The notes: generated by a model from the letters alone, not told the origin. Positions 43,085 through 53,108 are shown, counted from the first letter of the stretch. The stretch: DNA of 64,000 nucleotides from Isosphaeraceae bacterium (GCA_021324445.1 JAJPJC010000122.1:1-64000); one strand, 5' to 3'. Translations and numbers: made by a program.

Positions 43085-43312
43085 TCAGGCCTTCTTGTAA
43101 AGCTCGAAGCTGCCCCAGTCTTGGGGTGGCAAGATCCAGCCGAGGAAGCCCCGGTACCGGATGACCCACCGGCCTGCGATGCTCCTCTGTTCGAGATCCA
43201 GGCGACCCAGGTATTGAACCTTGTGACCGTCTCGCCCGTAAGAACTCACCTCGTGCTCTCGGACGGCAAAAGTGATCTCCAGGGTTCCCCGGTACGTCTT
43301 GATGAATTCCAC
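43085..43312 (-). CDS. Small beta-rich hypothetical protein, 75 aa
   Basis: A 75-residue protein made of alternating strands: RGTLEITFAVREHEVSSYGR, KVQYLGRLDLEQRSIAGRW, then VIRYRGFLGWILPPQDWGSF. Ending in GSFELYKK, it resembles one half of a lipocalin- or avidin-like barrel, in which repeated strands end GxFxL. It may be a C-terminal fragment of a larger barrel, because the upstream sequence is GC-rich with no open frame. Convergent with HPr. No family recognised. Confidence 0.5.
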   Translation of the reverse strand: MEFIKTYRGTLEITFAVREHEVSSYGRDGHKVQYLGRLDLEQRSIAGRWVIRYRGFLGWILPPQDWGSFELYKKA

Positions 43313-43702
43313 TCGGTTCCCTGCGATCGGTCCATCAAGCGGGTGGGATGGTCGCGAACCGACGCGGGCTCGCCAAGGTCATTTTGAAATTTTTTGGGAT
43401 TGCTCGCGCAGGGCGAGCCGGGATGCTTGCGAGTGCTGGATATCTGGATCGCGCAGAGGCCCGGCGCCGCGCGGCCGCTCTGGGCGAATCCCCTTGGACC
43501 GCGGGGAGCCAGCCTGGCTGCGCGGTCGTTCGCGTCCTGGGGGGCCGATCGGCACGCCTTCAGGACGTGCCATTCAACCGAGTTTCCGTTTCCGGCCGCT
43601 TCCGAGGCCGGTCAAGTTCATCCTGGATGAGGGCTGAGCCCAGCACGATGAGTTCGTACTCACGTCGAATTGATGAGAACCTCGCACGGCTGAGCCCGGT
43701 CC
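43313..43702. other. Gene-free stretch
   Basis: No gene or structured element could be supported. A stretch near 43380-43400 is AT-rich (TTTTGAAATTTTTTGGG), compatible with a promoter or the tail of a terminator. Possible frames are Arg/Ala-rich and lack ribosome-binding sites. Confidence 0.4.
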
Positions 43703-46420
43703 TCAGCCGGGACGGTCCGTCAGGCAGTGCACCGTGCCGTGGGCATCCTGAACGACGATCTCGGCCCGCCCATCACCATCGACATCGGCGATGGCGGGCA
43801 GGCTCAGGCTCGTCGGACCGCGCCAGCTCCACAACACCCGCCCCGAGGTGCGATCGCCGGTGATGACCACGAGCGCGTTGCCGGCCGGATAGAGGATCTC
43901 GTCGCCACCCCGGCCGTCGATGTTCGCGGCCGCGACCTTCGGCCCGGTGGGCGCCGGCGCCGGCAGCGACCAGAGCCGCCGCCCGGTGCGCGGGTCGATC
44001 ACCCGCACGCCGTCGCCATAGCCGGCCGACGCGATCTCGAAGGCCCCATCTCCGTCGATATCCACCAGGGCATGCCGGCAGCCCGTCGTCTCGCCGGAGT
44101 TTCCCGCGCCGCGACCCACCGGGAAGTCCGCCCGTCCCGGGCCGTGCCAGAGCGGCCTGCCAGTCCGATCGAGCAGGGCCAGGATGTAGGGCGAATCCAG
44201 CAGGATCTCGGGCTCTCCGTCGCCGTTGAAGTCGTGGACCATCGGCTCACCGTAGGCGGCCCAGGCGGGCAGCTCCTTGCGTGAGGCCAGTTCCCGACCG
44301 GTCGTGATCCGCCCGGTCCGGCCTTCGGCGATCCAGAAGCAGACCGGGTAGAGGCAGACCAGCTCGTCGCGGTGGTCCCCATCGACGTCGGTGGCCGCCA
44401 GCGGGATACCGGCCCAGCCCCACCGGAACTGATCGGGTACGATCGCCTTCTCATGCGTCCAGAGGGTGGTCGCATCCCGGCCATCGACGAGCTGGCCGAC
44501 GTCGGTGTGCATCAGCCGCCGCCGTGTATTGACGAACAGATCAAGCCGGTCCGGTCGCCGGAAATGGCCGGACCACCAGAAGGTCAGCGCGCTGGCGTTC
44601 CAGACGGGAGGGGCACCGTCGATGTGCGGGAACGCCTTCTCCCACAAGGTCGAGCCATCGCCGCGATAGGCCACGAGCACGGCATGCCCGCCGCGCGCCT
44701 GATCGGCCGCGACCACCTCACAGCCGCCATCGCCGTCGAGATCAGCCGCCAGCAGACCCACCGAGCGCGTGCCGTCGTGCATGCCCCGTCCGGGCCGCTG
44801 CCATCGCAGCCGGGGCGGCTCCCCGCGCCGCCCGGGCGGGTCGATCGCGAAGACCCGCTGACCGGGCCCCTCGGCGACCACGCATCGGTCCGCCCCCGCG
44901 TCGAGCCGCGCCACGATCGGTGGCGCAGCGTCCGAGCCGAGCGGCCGGGCCTCGATGATCCGCGGCCGGGCTCGGTCGGCGACCAGGTGGGCGCTCTCGT
45001 TCGCGGCCAGGCGAACCCGCAGCAGCGCCGACGCGTCGCCTTCGACACCGGTTTCCTCCACGGGGACCAGCACGCCCGTCTCCGGGACGCCTCCAACCTT
45101 CCAGAGCGTCTCGACCCGACCGTCGTCCCGGGCGCGCATCGCGGCGAGGGCGACCCGCCGCGCGGTCCCGGCCTCCCGAGTCTTCACGAAGAAGACCGGT
45201 CGTCTCGGCCCGCGCAGCAGGACGTGCTGCATCCCCTGCGAGGCGGTGGTCGACCACGATGGCCCGAGATGCGGCAGGTCCGCGACGCACCAGGCGGCCT
45301 CCTCGTGCGACCAGCGGCCGGCCGGAGTCGCGCCCCGGACGCCGACCAGCTCGATGTGGCCGCTCGACGGCACCAGCTCGCTGTCCGTACCGATCAGGAA
45401 CAGCTCCGCCGCGCCATCGCCATCGACGTCGGCCGTCCCCTGCACGAAGCGGCGCGGTCGATCCTCGATGGTCTTGCCGGTGGTCGCGTCGAGCACGACC
45501 GCATGCCACTGGCGGTCGCCGCTGTCGTTGAACAGGTTCAGGACCAGTTCCGGCCGGCCGTCGCCGGTGACGTCAGCCAGCGGATGCGGGCCGACCTGCG
45601 GCCATTTCACCCGCTCCTCGATGTCCCGCTCAATGTCGCGCCGCCACTTGACGCGCAAGCGTTCGGCTTCCGGACGGGTGCGATCGTAGTCCAGGACGTC
45701 GATGTGGCTTTGAAAGTCGCCGATGGTCACCAGCTCCTCCTGCCCATCGCCATCGACGTCGGCCACACCGAACCAGCCATAGGGGCGACTGGAATGGTAG
45801 CGCAGTTCCGTCTCCTTGCGGCCGGTCGTGCCCTCGAAGATCATCACGCGATAATGCGCCGCCACGCAGACTTCCTGGACCCCGTCGCCGTCGATATCCC
45901 AGACAACATCGAGGGGATTGAAGATCGTGGCCTCGGCCGGGTCCGTCTCCCAGACGAGCCGCGGTCGATCGAAGCCGCGGTCGTGGGCGAACAGTTGGAG
46001 CCGGCAGACGGCCTGATCGGTCCAGGTATGATTCCAGGCAACCCGCTGATACCCGGCCACGCCGGGCAGGATCCTCGCCCACCGCAGGTGGGACGTCTCG
46101 ACCGCGGGGCGGAGCGGGCCGCGGCCGTCGATGTCGAGCCGGAGCGGGCCGGCGGGCGCGAGGGGCGCCGCCCCGGGTCCGGGTTCGGCCGCGGCGTCCA
46201 GGGTCAGGCGATGCTCGGCCGGAGCGGCCTGGAGCGCCACGAGCAGCTCGCGCCCGGCCAGGGCAAAGGACCACGCGACATGGGGGACAGCCATCGCGCC
46301 CCGGGCCGGGGAGCGACCGGTCAGGCCGCCATCGCGGCCATAGCGGGGCCAGTCCTGCGCCGCGGCGTCCCGCGGCCCGACGGCCAGCGCGGCGGCACAC
46401 ACCAGGAGGCGGAAGTTCAT
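43703..46420 (-). CDS. Secreted FG-GAP/VCBS-repeat protein
   Basis: A 905-residue exported protein with a signal peptide (MNFRLLVCAAALAVG, cut after DAAAQ). It has about ten calcium-binding beta-propeller motifs of the form DxDxDGxxE. Examples are DIDGDGVQEVC, DVDGDGQEELV, DVTGDGRPELVL, DVDGDGAAELFL, DLDGDGGCEVV, DVDGDHRDELV, DFNGDGEPEILL, DIDGDGAFEIAS and DVDGDGRAEIVV. Together they should make two integrin-alpha-like propellers. A possible carbohydrate- or cell-surface-binding role is the usual assumption for such proteins. It is transcribed alone, divergent from the dehydrogenase. Confidence 0.88.
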   Translation of the reverse strand: MNFRLLVCAAALAVGPRDAAAQDWPRYGRDGGLTGRSPARGAMAVPHVAWSFALAGRELLVALQAAPAEHRLTLDAAAEPGPGAAPLAPAGPLRLDIDGRGPLRPAVETSHLRWARILPGVAGYQRVAWNHTWTDQAVCRLQLFAHDRGFDRPRLVWETDPAEATIFNPLDVVWDIDGDGVQEVCVAAHYRVMIFEGTTGRKETELRYHSSRPYGWFGVADVDGDGQEELVTIGDFQSHIDVLDYDRTRPEAERLRVKWRRDIERDIEERVKWPQVGPHPLADVTGDGRPELVLNLFNDSGDRQWHAVVLDATTGKTIEDRPRRFVQGTADVDGDGAAELFLIGTDSELVPSSGHIELVGVRGATPAGRWSHEEAAWCVADLPHLGPSWSTTASQGMQHVLLRGPRRPVFFVKTREAGTARRVALAAMRARDDGRVETLWKVGGVPETGVLVPVEETGVEGDASALLRVRLAANESAHLVADRARPRIIEARPLGSDAAPPIVARLDAGADRCVVAEGPGQRVFAIDPPGRRGEPPRLRWQRPGRGMHDGTRSVGLLAADLDGDGGCEVVAADQARGGHAVLVAYRGDGSTLWEKAFPHIDGAPPVWNASALTFWWSGHFRRPDRLDLFVNTRRRLMHTDVGQLVDGRDATTLWTHEKAIVPDQFRWGWAGIPLAATDVDGDHRDELVCLYPVCFWIAEGRTGRITTGRELASRKELPAWAAYGEPMVHDFNGDGEPEILLDSPYILALLDRTGRPLWHGPGRADFPVGRGAGNSGETTGCRHALVDIDGDGAFEIASAGYGDGVRVIDPRTGRRLWSLPAPAPTGPKVAAANIDGRGGDEILYPAGNALVVITGDRTSGRVLWSWRGPTSLSLPAIADVDGDGRAEIVVQDAHGTVHCLTDRPG

Positions 46421-46865
46421 GCGATCGGCCCTTTCTCAGGGTTCAAGACCGGGCGCAGCCATCGCTCGTGCTCCTGTACCGGATCCGGTGGCTCGCCAAC
46501 GATTCTACCGGAATGGTCGCCGCTCCGCAGGCCCGCCAGGAACTCGGCCGCCGCGTCGTGGGAGCAGGCATCCCGGTGATCTGAGGCTTCGCTCCAGCTT
46601 GCTCCCATCGATCAGACCGAAGCCGGCTTTGACGAATTCCACCGGCTCAACTTCGCGCCCTTCTCCCTTGCACACGGGGATTCGGCCGGTTTCTAATGCG
46701 AGGCTGCAAGAGCCCAGGGATTCCCGTATCCGGAGGCCGGGCGGATGATGCACACGTTCCTGTTCGCTGCGATCGTCGCGCCGGGGCAGGTGCCGGTGCT
46801 GGACGATCAGTCGTTTTCGCGGTGGCGTGATCCGGATTCCGTGAGGCGAAAGGGCGAGCCCGACC
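46421..46865. other. Divergent spacer
   Basis: It separates the FG-GAP gene from the hydroxyacyl-CoA dehydrogenase gene. A minus-strand frame ending at 46417 has a protein-like stretch (GRIVGEPPDPVQEHERWL), too short to call. A plus-strand ATG at 46745 opens a short leader frame (MMHTFLFAAIVAPGQVPVL) that overlaps the next gene; I regard neither as supported. Confidence 0.4.
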
Positions 46866-47837
46866 ATGAAACCGATCAACGGCATTCGCCGAGTCGCCGT
46901 CCTCGGGCTGGGGACGATGGGCCATGGCATCGCCCAGACGTTCGCCCTGGCCGGCTACGACGTCGCGTGTTACGACGCGTCGGCGAGCGCCCGGGCCTCC
47001 CTGATCGAGCGTGTCCGCGCGAATCTGGCGGCCTTCGTGGCCGCCGAACTGGTTGAACCCGAGCAGGTTGGCCCCACGCTGGCGCGCCTCCACCTGGCCG
47101 ACACGGAAGACGCGGCGGTGGCAGGCGTGCAATTCCTGACTGAAGCGGTCCCGGAAGACCTGGCACTCAAGCAGGACCTGCTGGCGCGCCTGGAGCGGAC
47201 CGCGGCCCCGGAGACGATCCTGGCGAGCAACTCGTCGAGTTTCCCCATCTCGCAATCGGGCAGGCTGTTGCACCATCCCCAACGGGCGCTGGTGACCCAT
47301 TGGTTCAATCCGCCGCATCTGACGCCGGTCGTCGAGGTCGTCCCCAGTCCGCTCACGAGCGGAGCGGTCGTGCAGACCACGATGCAGATCCTCGCGCGCA
47401 TCGGCAAGGTGCCGATCCCTCTGCGGCGGGAATTGCCCGGCTTCCTCGTCAACCGAGTGCAGGTCGCGATCCAGCGCGAGGTGTGGGACCTGGTCGATCA
47501 GGGAGTCGCCACGCGGGATGAGATCGACGCCGCCATCCGCGGCACGGTGGGCTTCCGTTTCGCCGTCATGGGACCCCTGGAGATTCATGACTTTGCGGGG
47601 CTGGACATCCAGCTCACGACCTATCGCAACCTCGTGGGCGAGATTCGCAGCGAGACTTCACCGCCAACCGTCCTGGACGAGCTCGTGGGCGCGGGCCATC
47701 TGGGGATCAAGAGCGGCCGGGGATTCTACGACTATCCCCCCGAGCGGCTCGTCGCTCGACGGACACGTCGGGACTCGTTGTTACTGAGGCTCTGGAAACT
47801 GCTGTATCATTCCAGTTCCGGGGAGGAAACCTCCTGA
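46866..47837 (+). CDS. 3-hydroxyacyl-CoA dehydrogenase, stand-alone
   Basis: A 323-residue NAD-dependent enzyme like 3-hydroxybutyryl-CoA dehydrogenase. The Rossmann motif is VAVLGLGTMGHGIAQTFALA. The catalytic region is ALVTHWFNPPHLTPVVEVV, with the His in VTHWFNPP. The C-terminal domain carries ELPGFLVNRVQVAIQREVWD and is followed by GIKSGRGFYDYPPE. Members close to L-gulonate dehydrogenase share this shape, so the substrate may be a short-chain hydroxyacyl-CoA or a hydroxy acid. It adds to the acyl-CoA theme of the window. GGCGAGC lies just before the ATG. Confidence 0.85.
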   Translation: MKPINGIRRVAVLGLGTMGHGIAQTFALAGYDVACYDASASARASLIERVRANLAAFVAAELVEPEQVGPTLARLHLADTEDAAVAGVQFLTEAVPEDLALKQDLLARLERTAAPETILASNSSSFPISQSGRLLHHPQRALVTHWFNPPHLTPVVEVVPSPLTSGAVVQTTMQILARIGKVPIPLRRELPGFLVNRVQVAIQREVWDLVDQGVATRDEIDAAIRGTVGFRFAVMGPLEIHDFAGLDIQLTTYRNLVGEIRSETSPPTVLDELVGAGHLGIKSGRGFYDYPPERLVARRTRRDSLLLRLWKLLYHSSSGEETS

Positions 47838-47841
47838 CCTC

Positions 47842-48522
47842 GTGAGTTTGCTTTCGAGTTCGCAGTCGAGCCACGAGCCAGGTCGGAGTCGAGCCGTGCC
47901 AGGACTGACCTCAGCGACCGTTGGCCGCTGCTTCCAGACGCTGGATCTCCCCCAGGCCGAGGTGATCCTCTACCCGGCTTTCTTCTCTGCCCCGGAGGCC
48001 GACCGGCTCCTCCGGGAGCTGCGTGACACCACGGCCTGGCGACAGGAATCCATCACGCTGTACGGGAAGACGATCGAAGTCCCACGCAGGACCGCCTGGT
48101 ACGGCGACGAGGGAACCCGCTACATCTACTCCGGGATCACGAACGTGCCGCTCCCGTGGACTCCCGCCCTGATGGAGGTCAAGCGGGCCGTGGAGCCGCC
48201 GGCCGGCGTCGCCTTCAACAGCGTCCTGCTGAACCGCTACCGCACGGGCCAGGACAGCGTCTCCTGGCACGCCGACGACGAGCCCGAGTTTGGCGAGCAA
48301 CCCGTGATCGCCTCGGTCAGCTTCGGGGGCACCCGGACCTTCCAATTCAAGCACAAGGAACGGAAGGGGTTGAAGGCGAGCGTCGAGCTGACGCATGGCA
48401 GCCTCCTCATCATGCGCGGCGGCACCCAGGCGAACTGGCTGCACCGGGTCCCGAAGACCACCAAGCCAGTCGAGGAACGGCTGAACCTCACGTTTCGGGC
48501 GATTGTGGCTCCAGCTCAGTAG
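47842..48522 (+). CDS. alkB: AlkB-type 2-oxoglutarate/Fe(II) DNA dealkylase
   Basis: A protein of up to 226 residues related to AlkB/ALKBH2. It oxidatively removes methyl groups from 1-methyladenine and 3-methylcytosine. Iron ligands are His and Asp in SWHADDEPEFG and the second His in NWLHRVPKT; the 2-oxoglutarate arginine is in RLNLTFRAI. Substrate-side motifs are PRRTAWYGDEG and NSVLLNRYRTGQDS. The start is uncertain: the GTG at 47842 gives a 35-residue leader of low complexity, and the conserved part begins at LPQAEVILYPAFFS. It follows the dehydrogenase by four bases and may be cotranscribed. Confidence 0.88.
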   Translation: MSLLSSSQSSHEPGRSRAVPGLTSATVGRCFQTLDLPQAEVILYPAFFSAPEADRLLRELRDTTAWRQESITLYGKTIEVPRRTAWYGDEGTRYIYSGITNVPLPWTPALMEVKRAVEPPAGVAFNSVLLNRYRTGQDSVSWHADDEPEFGEQPVIASVSFGGTRTFQFKHKERKGLKASVELTHGSLLIMRGGTQANWLHRVPKTTKPVEERLNLTFRAIVAPAQ

Positions 48523-48546
48523 GCCCCACGGCTTACCGGGGTAATC

Positions 48547-51500
48547 ATGATGCGGGCGGAACTCTCCATGAACCGACTTCATCGAGGACAGGCTCTCTCG
48601 ATCTTGGCCGTCCTGGGGCTGATGTCCTGCGGGCGGGCACTCGCGGGAGCCAACGAGGCCGGGCCGAGGGAGCCGGAGGACTCGCTCCGCGCCGTGCGGA
48701 CCCGGCCGGGGCTCCAGGTCGAGCTGGTGGCGGCGGAGCCCTTGCTCGACAGCCCCATCGCCCTTGACTGGGGACCGGACGGCCGGCTCTGGGTCGTGGA
48801 GATGCGCGACTATCCCCTGGGCCTGGATAACCACGGGAAGCCGGGGGGTCGGATCGTCTGTCTTGAAGACCGGGACGGCGACGGCCGGTACGACCGGTCC
48901 ACGGTCTTCCTCGACGGGTTGCTTTTCCCGACTGGCGTGATGACCTGGCGCCACGGCGTCCTGGTGACGTGCGCCCCGGAAATCTTCTACGCCGAGGACC
49001 GCGATGGCGACGGCCGGGCGGATCGGCGCGAAGTCCTCTTCACCGGCTTCGGCGAGGCCAATCCCCAGCACCGGATCAATGGCCTGCGCTGGGGCCTGGA
49101 CAACTGGGTCTACTGTGCCAGCGGCGACTTCGCCCCGGCGCGCACGCTCCCCCCGGCCGGCCGACCCGATCCCACGGCCACGGGATTCTCCTCCAGCCAG
49201 GCGGAGGACCTGCGCCGGCTGGCGATCGGCGGCGCCCGGGTCCGGTCGCTCAGGACCGGGTCATCTCACGACATCCGCAACCGGGACTTCCGTTTCCACC
49301 CTGACGACGGACTCCTCGATCCGCAATCCGGCCAGGCGCAGTTCGGCCGGGATCGGGATGACTGGGGCCACTGGTTCGGCTGCGACCACGCCGTGCCCCT
49401 GTGGCACTACGCCCTGGATGACCATTACCTCCGCCGCAATCCGCACGTCGCCGCACCCAGCCCGCGCGTCGAGGCACCACCGTCGGTGACCTATGCCATC
49501 GGACCGGGGCGCGCGACGGGTACGCCACGGAGCCGGCCCGGCAGGGGAAACGCCTGGACGTCCGCTTGCAGTGTCATGATCTACCGCGACGCCCTGCTGG
49601 GGCCGGAGTTCGCCGGCAACGCGTTCACCTGCGAGCCGGTGCACAATCTGATCCACCGGGCGCTGGTGCAGCCGGCCGGCACGACGTTCACCAGCCGCCG
49701 GGCGGCGGACGAGTCGGACAGCGAATTCCTGGCCTCCCGGGACCCGATGTTCACGCCGGTCTCGATCCGGACCGGACCCGACGGAGCCCTGTGGGTCGTG
49801 GACATGTATCGCACGGTCCTGGAGCACCCCCACTGGCTGCCAGCCGGCTGGGAGAAGTCGGTCGATGTCCGGGCCGGGCAGGGTCGAGGCCGCATCTATC
49901 GCATCGCCCCGGCCGCGGCTCGGCCACGGCCCTGGCCCCGGTTGGATCGCCTCGATGCGGCCGGGTTGGTCGCGCTCCTCGACAGCCCGAACGGCTGGTT
50001 GCGCGACAAGGCCCAGCAAATGCTCATCCAGCGGGCAGACCCGGCCGCGGTCGAGCTGCTCGAGGCCCGACTGACCCGGGATGGCACGGCGCCCGGGCGG
50101 TTGCACGCGCTGTGTACGCTCGACGGGCTCCGGGTCCTGAAGCCGGAGCAGGTGCGGCGCGCCCTGGGGGATTCCCACCCGGGCGTGCGCCGGCAGGCGG
50201 TCCGGCTCAGCGAGTCCCGGGCGGCTCGATCGGGGCCGGTCGAGGCCGCCCTGGTGCGGATGGTCTCGGATGCCGATCCGTTCGTGCGCGTGCAACTGGC
50301 TTATTCGCTGGGCGAGTGGACGAGTGCAGCCTGCGGAGCGGCCCTGGGTCGGTTGCTCCGGCAGGATGCCGGCGATCCCCATATCGTGGCGGCCGCGCTG
50401 AGCTCCCTCAGGCGTGAGAACCTGGCCTCGGTCGTCAACGCCGCATTGACGCCGCCGTCGGACCTCGCCGACTCGGTCTTGCAGGGGCTGCTCCAGTCCG
50501 GGGTGGGCTTCGGCGAGCCGCATGCGACCGCGGCGCTGCTGGACCACCTCGTCGAGCCGCAACCGGACCGACCCGGCGGCGTGCGGTTCGCCGTGCTCGC
50601 GGGATGGCTGGACTGGCTGGACCAGCGGAACACGCCGCTGCCCGAGCTGGCGCGGCAGGCTGGGGAACCGTTGCGCACCGGCCTGAGCCGGCTGGGCGCC
50701 GCCTTCGCGGCGGCGCGCCGGGCGGTGCGCGACCCGAGGGCTCCCCTGGCGGCCCGGGTCCAGGCGGTCTGGCTCCTCGGCCGCGGGCTCGAGCGGCGGC
50801 AGGAGGATCGCGACCTGCTCTCGAACCTGCTCGCGCCCCAGACCGGGGATGACATCCAGGCGGCGGCCGTGGCCACCCTGGGGAAGCTGGGCGATCCCCA
50901 GACTCCCGTGGCCTTGCTGCGGGGCTGGAAGGGCTACACGCCCAGCCTGCGTTCCCGCGTGCTCGAGGTCTTGCTGCGCCGCGATGGCGGACCGAGCATC
51001 GTCCTCGACGCCCTGGCCGAGCGGCGCATCCTGCCCCAGGACATCCCGCTCACCGCCCGTCAGCGCCTGCTGGGAGATGCGTCGCCGGACATCCGCCGCC
51101 GAGCCGGTCAATTCTTCACAGATGTCGTCGATGCCGACCGGAACAAGGTCGTGTCGGCCTACGGTCCCGCGCTGGGTCTGCCGGGCGACCCCGGCCGCGG
51201 GCGGCGGGTCTTCGCCAGGGCCTGCGCGGGATGCCACCGACTCGCGGGGGTCGGTCAGGCGATCGGCCCCGACCTGGCGATGGTGCGGGACAAGCCCTCC
51301 GAGTGGCTCCTGCCCGCCCTCTTCGACCCGAACCGCGCGGTCGATGCCCGCTATCTCAGTTACCTGGCCAGCACGCGGGATGGGAGGGTGCTCATGGGCA
51401 TCCTGGCCGAGGAGGGAGGAAACAGCATCACGCTCGTCAGTCCCACGGGGGAGCGCCAGGTCATCCTGCGCGCCAACCTCGAAGAACTCGCCAGCAACGG

Positions 51501-51591
51501 GAAGTCCGCCATGCCGGAGGGACTGGAGAAGGAGCTCACCCACCAGGATGTGGCCGACCTGATCGCCCATTTGCGGGACCCGGCGCCCTGA
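48547..51591 (+). CDS. PVC-type membrane-bound dehydrogenase with HEAT repeats and cytochrome c
   Basis: A 1014-residue exported protein found chiefly in the Planctomycetota-Verrucomicrobiota group. After a signal peptide (ILAVLGLMSCGRALAGAN) comes a propeller dehydrogenase domain (PIALDWGPDGRLWVVEMRDY, INGLRWGLDNWVYCASGD, GPDGALWVVDMYRTVLEHP). A central HEAT array covers about residues 470-860 (LRDKAQQMLIQRADPAAVELL, seen here in shorter repeats). The C-terminal haem domain has ARACAGCHRL, with Cys893, Cys896 and His897, and ends in HLRDPAP. It is thought to oxidise a sugar-type substrate and pass electrons to the haem; this is family knowledge, with no biochemical proof here. Two Met starts, 48547 and 48568, are possible. 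Confidence 0.9.
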   Translation: MMRAELSMNRLHRGQALSILAVLGLMSCGRALAGANEAGPREPEDSLRAVRTRPGLQVELVAAEPLLDSPIALDWGPDGRLWVVEMRDYPLGLDNHGKPGGRIVCLEDRDGDGRYDRSTVFLDGLLFPTGVMTWRHGVLVTCAPEIFYAEDRDGDGRADRREVLFTGFGEANPQHRINGLRWGLDNWVYCASGDFAPARTLPPAGRPDPTATGFSSSQAEDLRRLAIGGARVRSLRTGSSHDIRNRDFRFHPDDGLLDPQSGQAQFGRDRDDWGHWFGCDHAVPLWHYALDDHYLRRNPHVAAPSPRVEAPPSVTYAIGPGRATGTPRSRPGRGNAWTSACSVMIYRDALLGPEFAGNAFTCEPVHNLIHRALVQPAGTTFTSRRAADESDSEFLASRDPMFTPVSIRTGPDGALWVVDMYRTVLEHPHWLPAGWEKSVDVRAGQGRGRIYRIAPAAARPRPWPRLDRLDAAGLVALLDSPNGWLRDKAQQMLIQRADPAAVELLEARLTRDGTAPGRLHALCTLDGLRVLKPEQVRRALGDSHPGVRRQAVRLSESRAARSGPVEAALVRMVSDADPFVRVQLAYSLGEWTSAACGAALGRLLRQDAGDPHIVAAALSSLRRENLASVVNAALTPPSDLADSVLQGLLQSGVGFGEPHATAALLDHLVEPQPDRPGGVRFAVLAGWLDWLDQRNTPLPELARQAGEPLRTGLSRLGAAFAAARRAVRDPRAPLAARVQAVWLLGRGLERRQEDRDLLSNLLAPQTGDDIQAAAVATLGKLGDPQTPVALLRGWKGYTPSLRSRVLEVLLRRDGGPSIVLDALAERRILPQDIPLTARQRLLGDASPDIRRRAGQFFTDVVDADRNKVVSAYGPALGLPGDPGRGRRVFARACAGCHRLAGVGQAIGPDLAMVRDKPSEWLLPALFDPNRAVDARYLSYLASTRDGRVLMGILAEEGGNSITLVSPTGERQVILRANLEELASNGKSAMPEGLEKELTHQDVADLIAHLRDPAP

Positions 51592-51623
51592 GGCGCGGCT
51601 GAGATCGAGGTGTGGAGATACCC

Positions 51624-53108
51624 ATGGTTGAGACACGACCCGGCGACCGCACCGCGACGCGCCGCGAGCTGCTCAAGGCCGCTGCCGGCACGGCGACCCT
51701 CTCCAGGCTGGCCGTCGCGGCCGAGCGGGCACCGGCCATCATCGACGCCTATACCGACAGGTTGAGCTACCAGGCCGGGGACCTGGTCCGGCTCCAGGTT
51801 TCCACGGCGGCCTCCCGGTTCTCGATCGAGGTGGCGCGCGTCGGCGCGCGCCGGCAGGTCGTCTCGAGCCAGGGAGGTCTTCGGGGAGTCCAGCACCCCG
51901 TCCCTGCCGACGCCTCATCGCACGGCTGCCGATGGCCGCAGGCGTTCCAGTTCCTCGTCCCCGAAGCCTGGCGCTCGGGTTATTACCAGGTTTTGCTCCG
52001 CGCGGAGGAGAGCGACAGCCGGGGGGCCTCGGGAGAGGCCTTCTTCGTGGTCCGCTCGCGCCACCCCGGCCGGGACACTCCGATCCTGCTCCAGCTCTGC
52101 ACCAACACCTACAATGCCTACAACCGGTGGGGCGGCTCCAGCCTCTACGGCGGTCCCAAGGGGGTCGTGCGGCGGGTGTCGTTCGAGCGTCCCTACATCG
52201 GCTTCGTGCCCGGCGACGACTTTACCAGCCGCTACAGCGGCTGGCGGAACTGGGAGCAGCCGTTCGTCGCCTGGGCCGAAGCCGCGGGGTACCGCCTCGA
52301 TTTCGCCGTGAACTCCGACCTGGAATTCCACCCCGAGATCCTCAAGAGCTATCGCCTGGTGCTGAGCGTCGGGCACGACGAATACTGGTCGGCCCCGATG
52401 CGCGACCACCTGGAGGCGTTCATCGCCGCGGGTGGCAACGTGGCCTTCTTCAGCGGGAATACCTGCTTCTGGCAGGTTCGTTCCGAGGACGGCGGCCGCG
52501 CCCTGGTGAGCTGGAAGATGGACTTCGACCAGGATCCGGTCTACCACACGGACGACCGCCGGTTGCTCAGCGGCATGTGGAGCAACCGCCTGGTCCAGCG
52601 GCCCGAGAACTCCTTGACGGGCGTGAGCTTCGCCTACGGTGGCTATCACCGCTTCTTCGAGTTCGGCGGCGACGGCTGCTACATCATCCACCGGCCTGAC
52701 CACTGGATCCTCGCCGGGACCGGCCTGAAGCGCGGCGATCGTCTGGGTGCCCGGGATAAGATCGTCGGCTACGAGTGCGACGGGTGCCAGTTCACCGTGG
52801 AGGACGGCTTGCCGGTTCCCACCCATCGTGACGGCACCCCGCCCACGTTCCAGATCCTGGGGACCGCACCCGCCGGGCTGAGCCTGAAGGGGGACCGTTC
52901 GCTGGTCTGGGTGTCCGAGGCCCTCTACGGCAAGGGGACCCAGCGGCGAGTCGACCAGCCGGGAGCCGCCGTGCTGGGCGCCTACACGCGCGGCGGGACT
53001 GTTGTCACCACCGGGTGCACCGAGTGGGTGCGGGGACTCCAGGGCCGCGACCCGGCCGTCGAGCGCATCACCCGGAACGTCCTCGATCGACTCTCCCGCC
53101 CGGCGTGA
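51624..53108 (+). CDS. N,N-dimethylformamidase large-subunit-like protein, exported
   Basis: A 494-residue protein resembling the large (beta) subunit of N,N-dimethylformamidase. The N-terminus has a Tat-like signal (TRRELLKAAAGTATLSRLAV). Landmarks are LQLCTNTYNAYNRWGGSSLY, PGDDFTSRYSGWRNWEQPFV, VLSVGHDEYWSAPMRDHLE and GGNVAFFSGNTCFWQVR, giving a Tyr/His/Glu-rich metal site in the family. I start at the ATG at 51624, five bases after GGAGA. No small subunit is visible, so amidase activity on dimethylformamide is not assured. It follows the PVC dehydrogenase by 32 bases. Confidence 0.8.
   Translation: MVETRPGDRTATRRELLKAAAGTATLSRLAVAAERAPAIIDAYTDRLSYQAGDLVRLQVSTAASRFSIEVARVGARRQVVSSQGGLRGVQHPVPADASSHGCRWPQAFQFLVPEAWRSGYYQVLLRAEESDSRGASGEAFFVVRSRHPGRDTPILLQLCTNTYNAYNRWGGSSLYGGPKGVVRRVSFERPYIGFVPGDDFTSRYSGWRNWEQPFVAWAEAAGYRLDFAVNSDLEFHPEILKSYRLVLSVGHDEYWSAPMRDHLEAFIAAGGNVAFFSGNTCFWQVRSEDGGRALVSWKMDFDQDPVYHTDDRRLLSGMWSNRLVQRPENSLTGVSFAYGGYHRFFEFGGDGCYIIHRPDHWILAGTGLKRGDRLGARDKIVGYECDGCQFTVEDGLPVPTHRDGTPPTFQILGTAPAGLSLKGDRSLVWVSEALYGKGTQRRVDQPGAAVLGAYTRGGTVVTTGCTEWVRGLQGRDPAVERITRNVLDRLSRPA

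Noticed and set aside
46417-46608. Minus-strand frame with the protein-like segment GRIVGEPPDPVQEHERWLRP
   Set aside because: Only about 30 residues look ordered, and it ends over the FG-GAP start; too little to call a gene or remnant.
46745-47056. Possible leader peptide before the hydroxyacyl-CoA dehydrogenase
   Set aside because: Starts with a hydrophobic stretch but soon becomes Arg/Pro-rich and overlaps the dehydrogenase in another frame; no ribosome-binding site.
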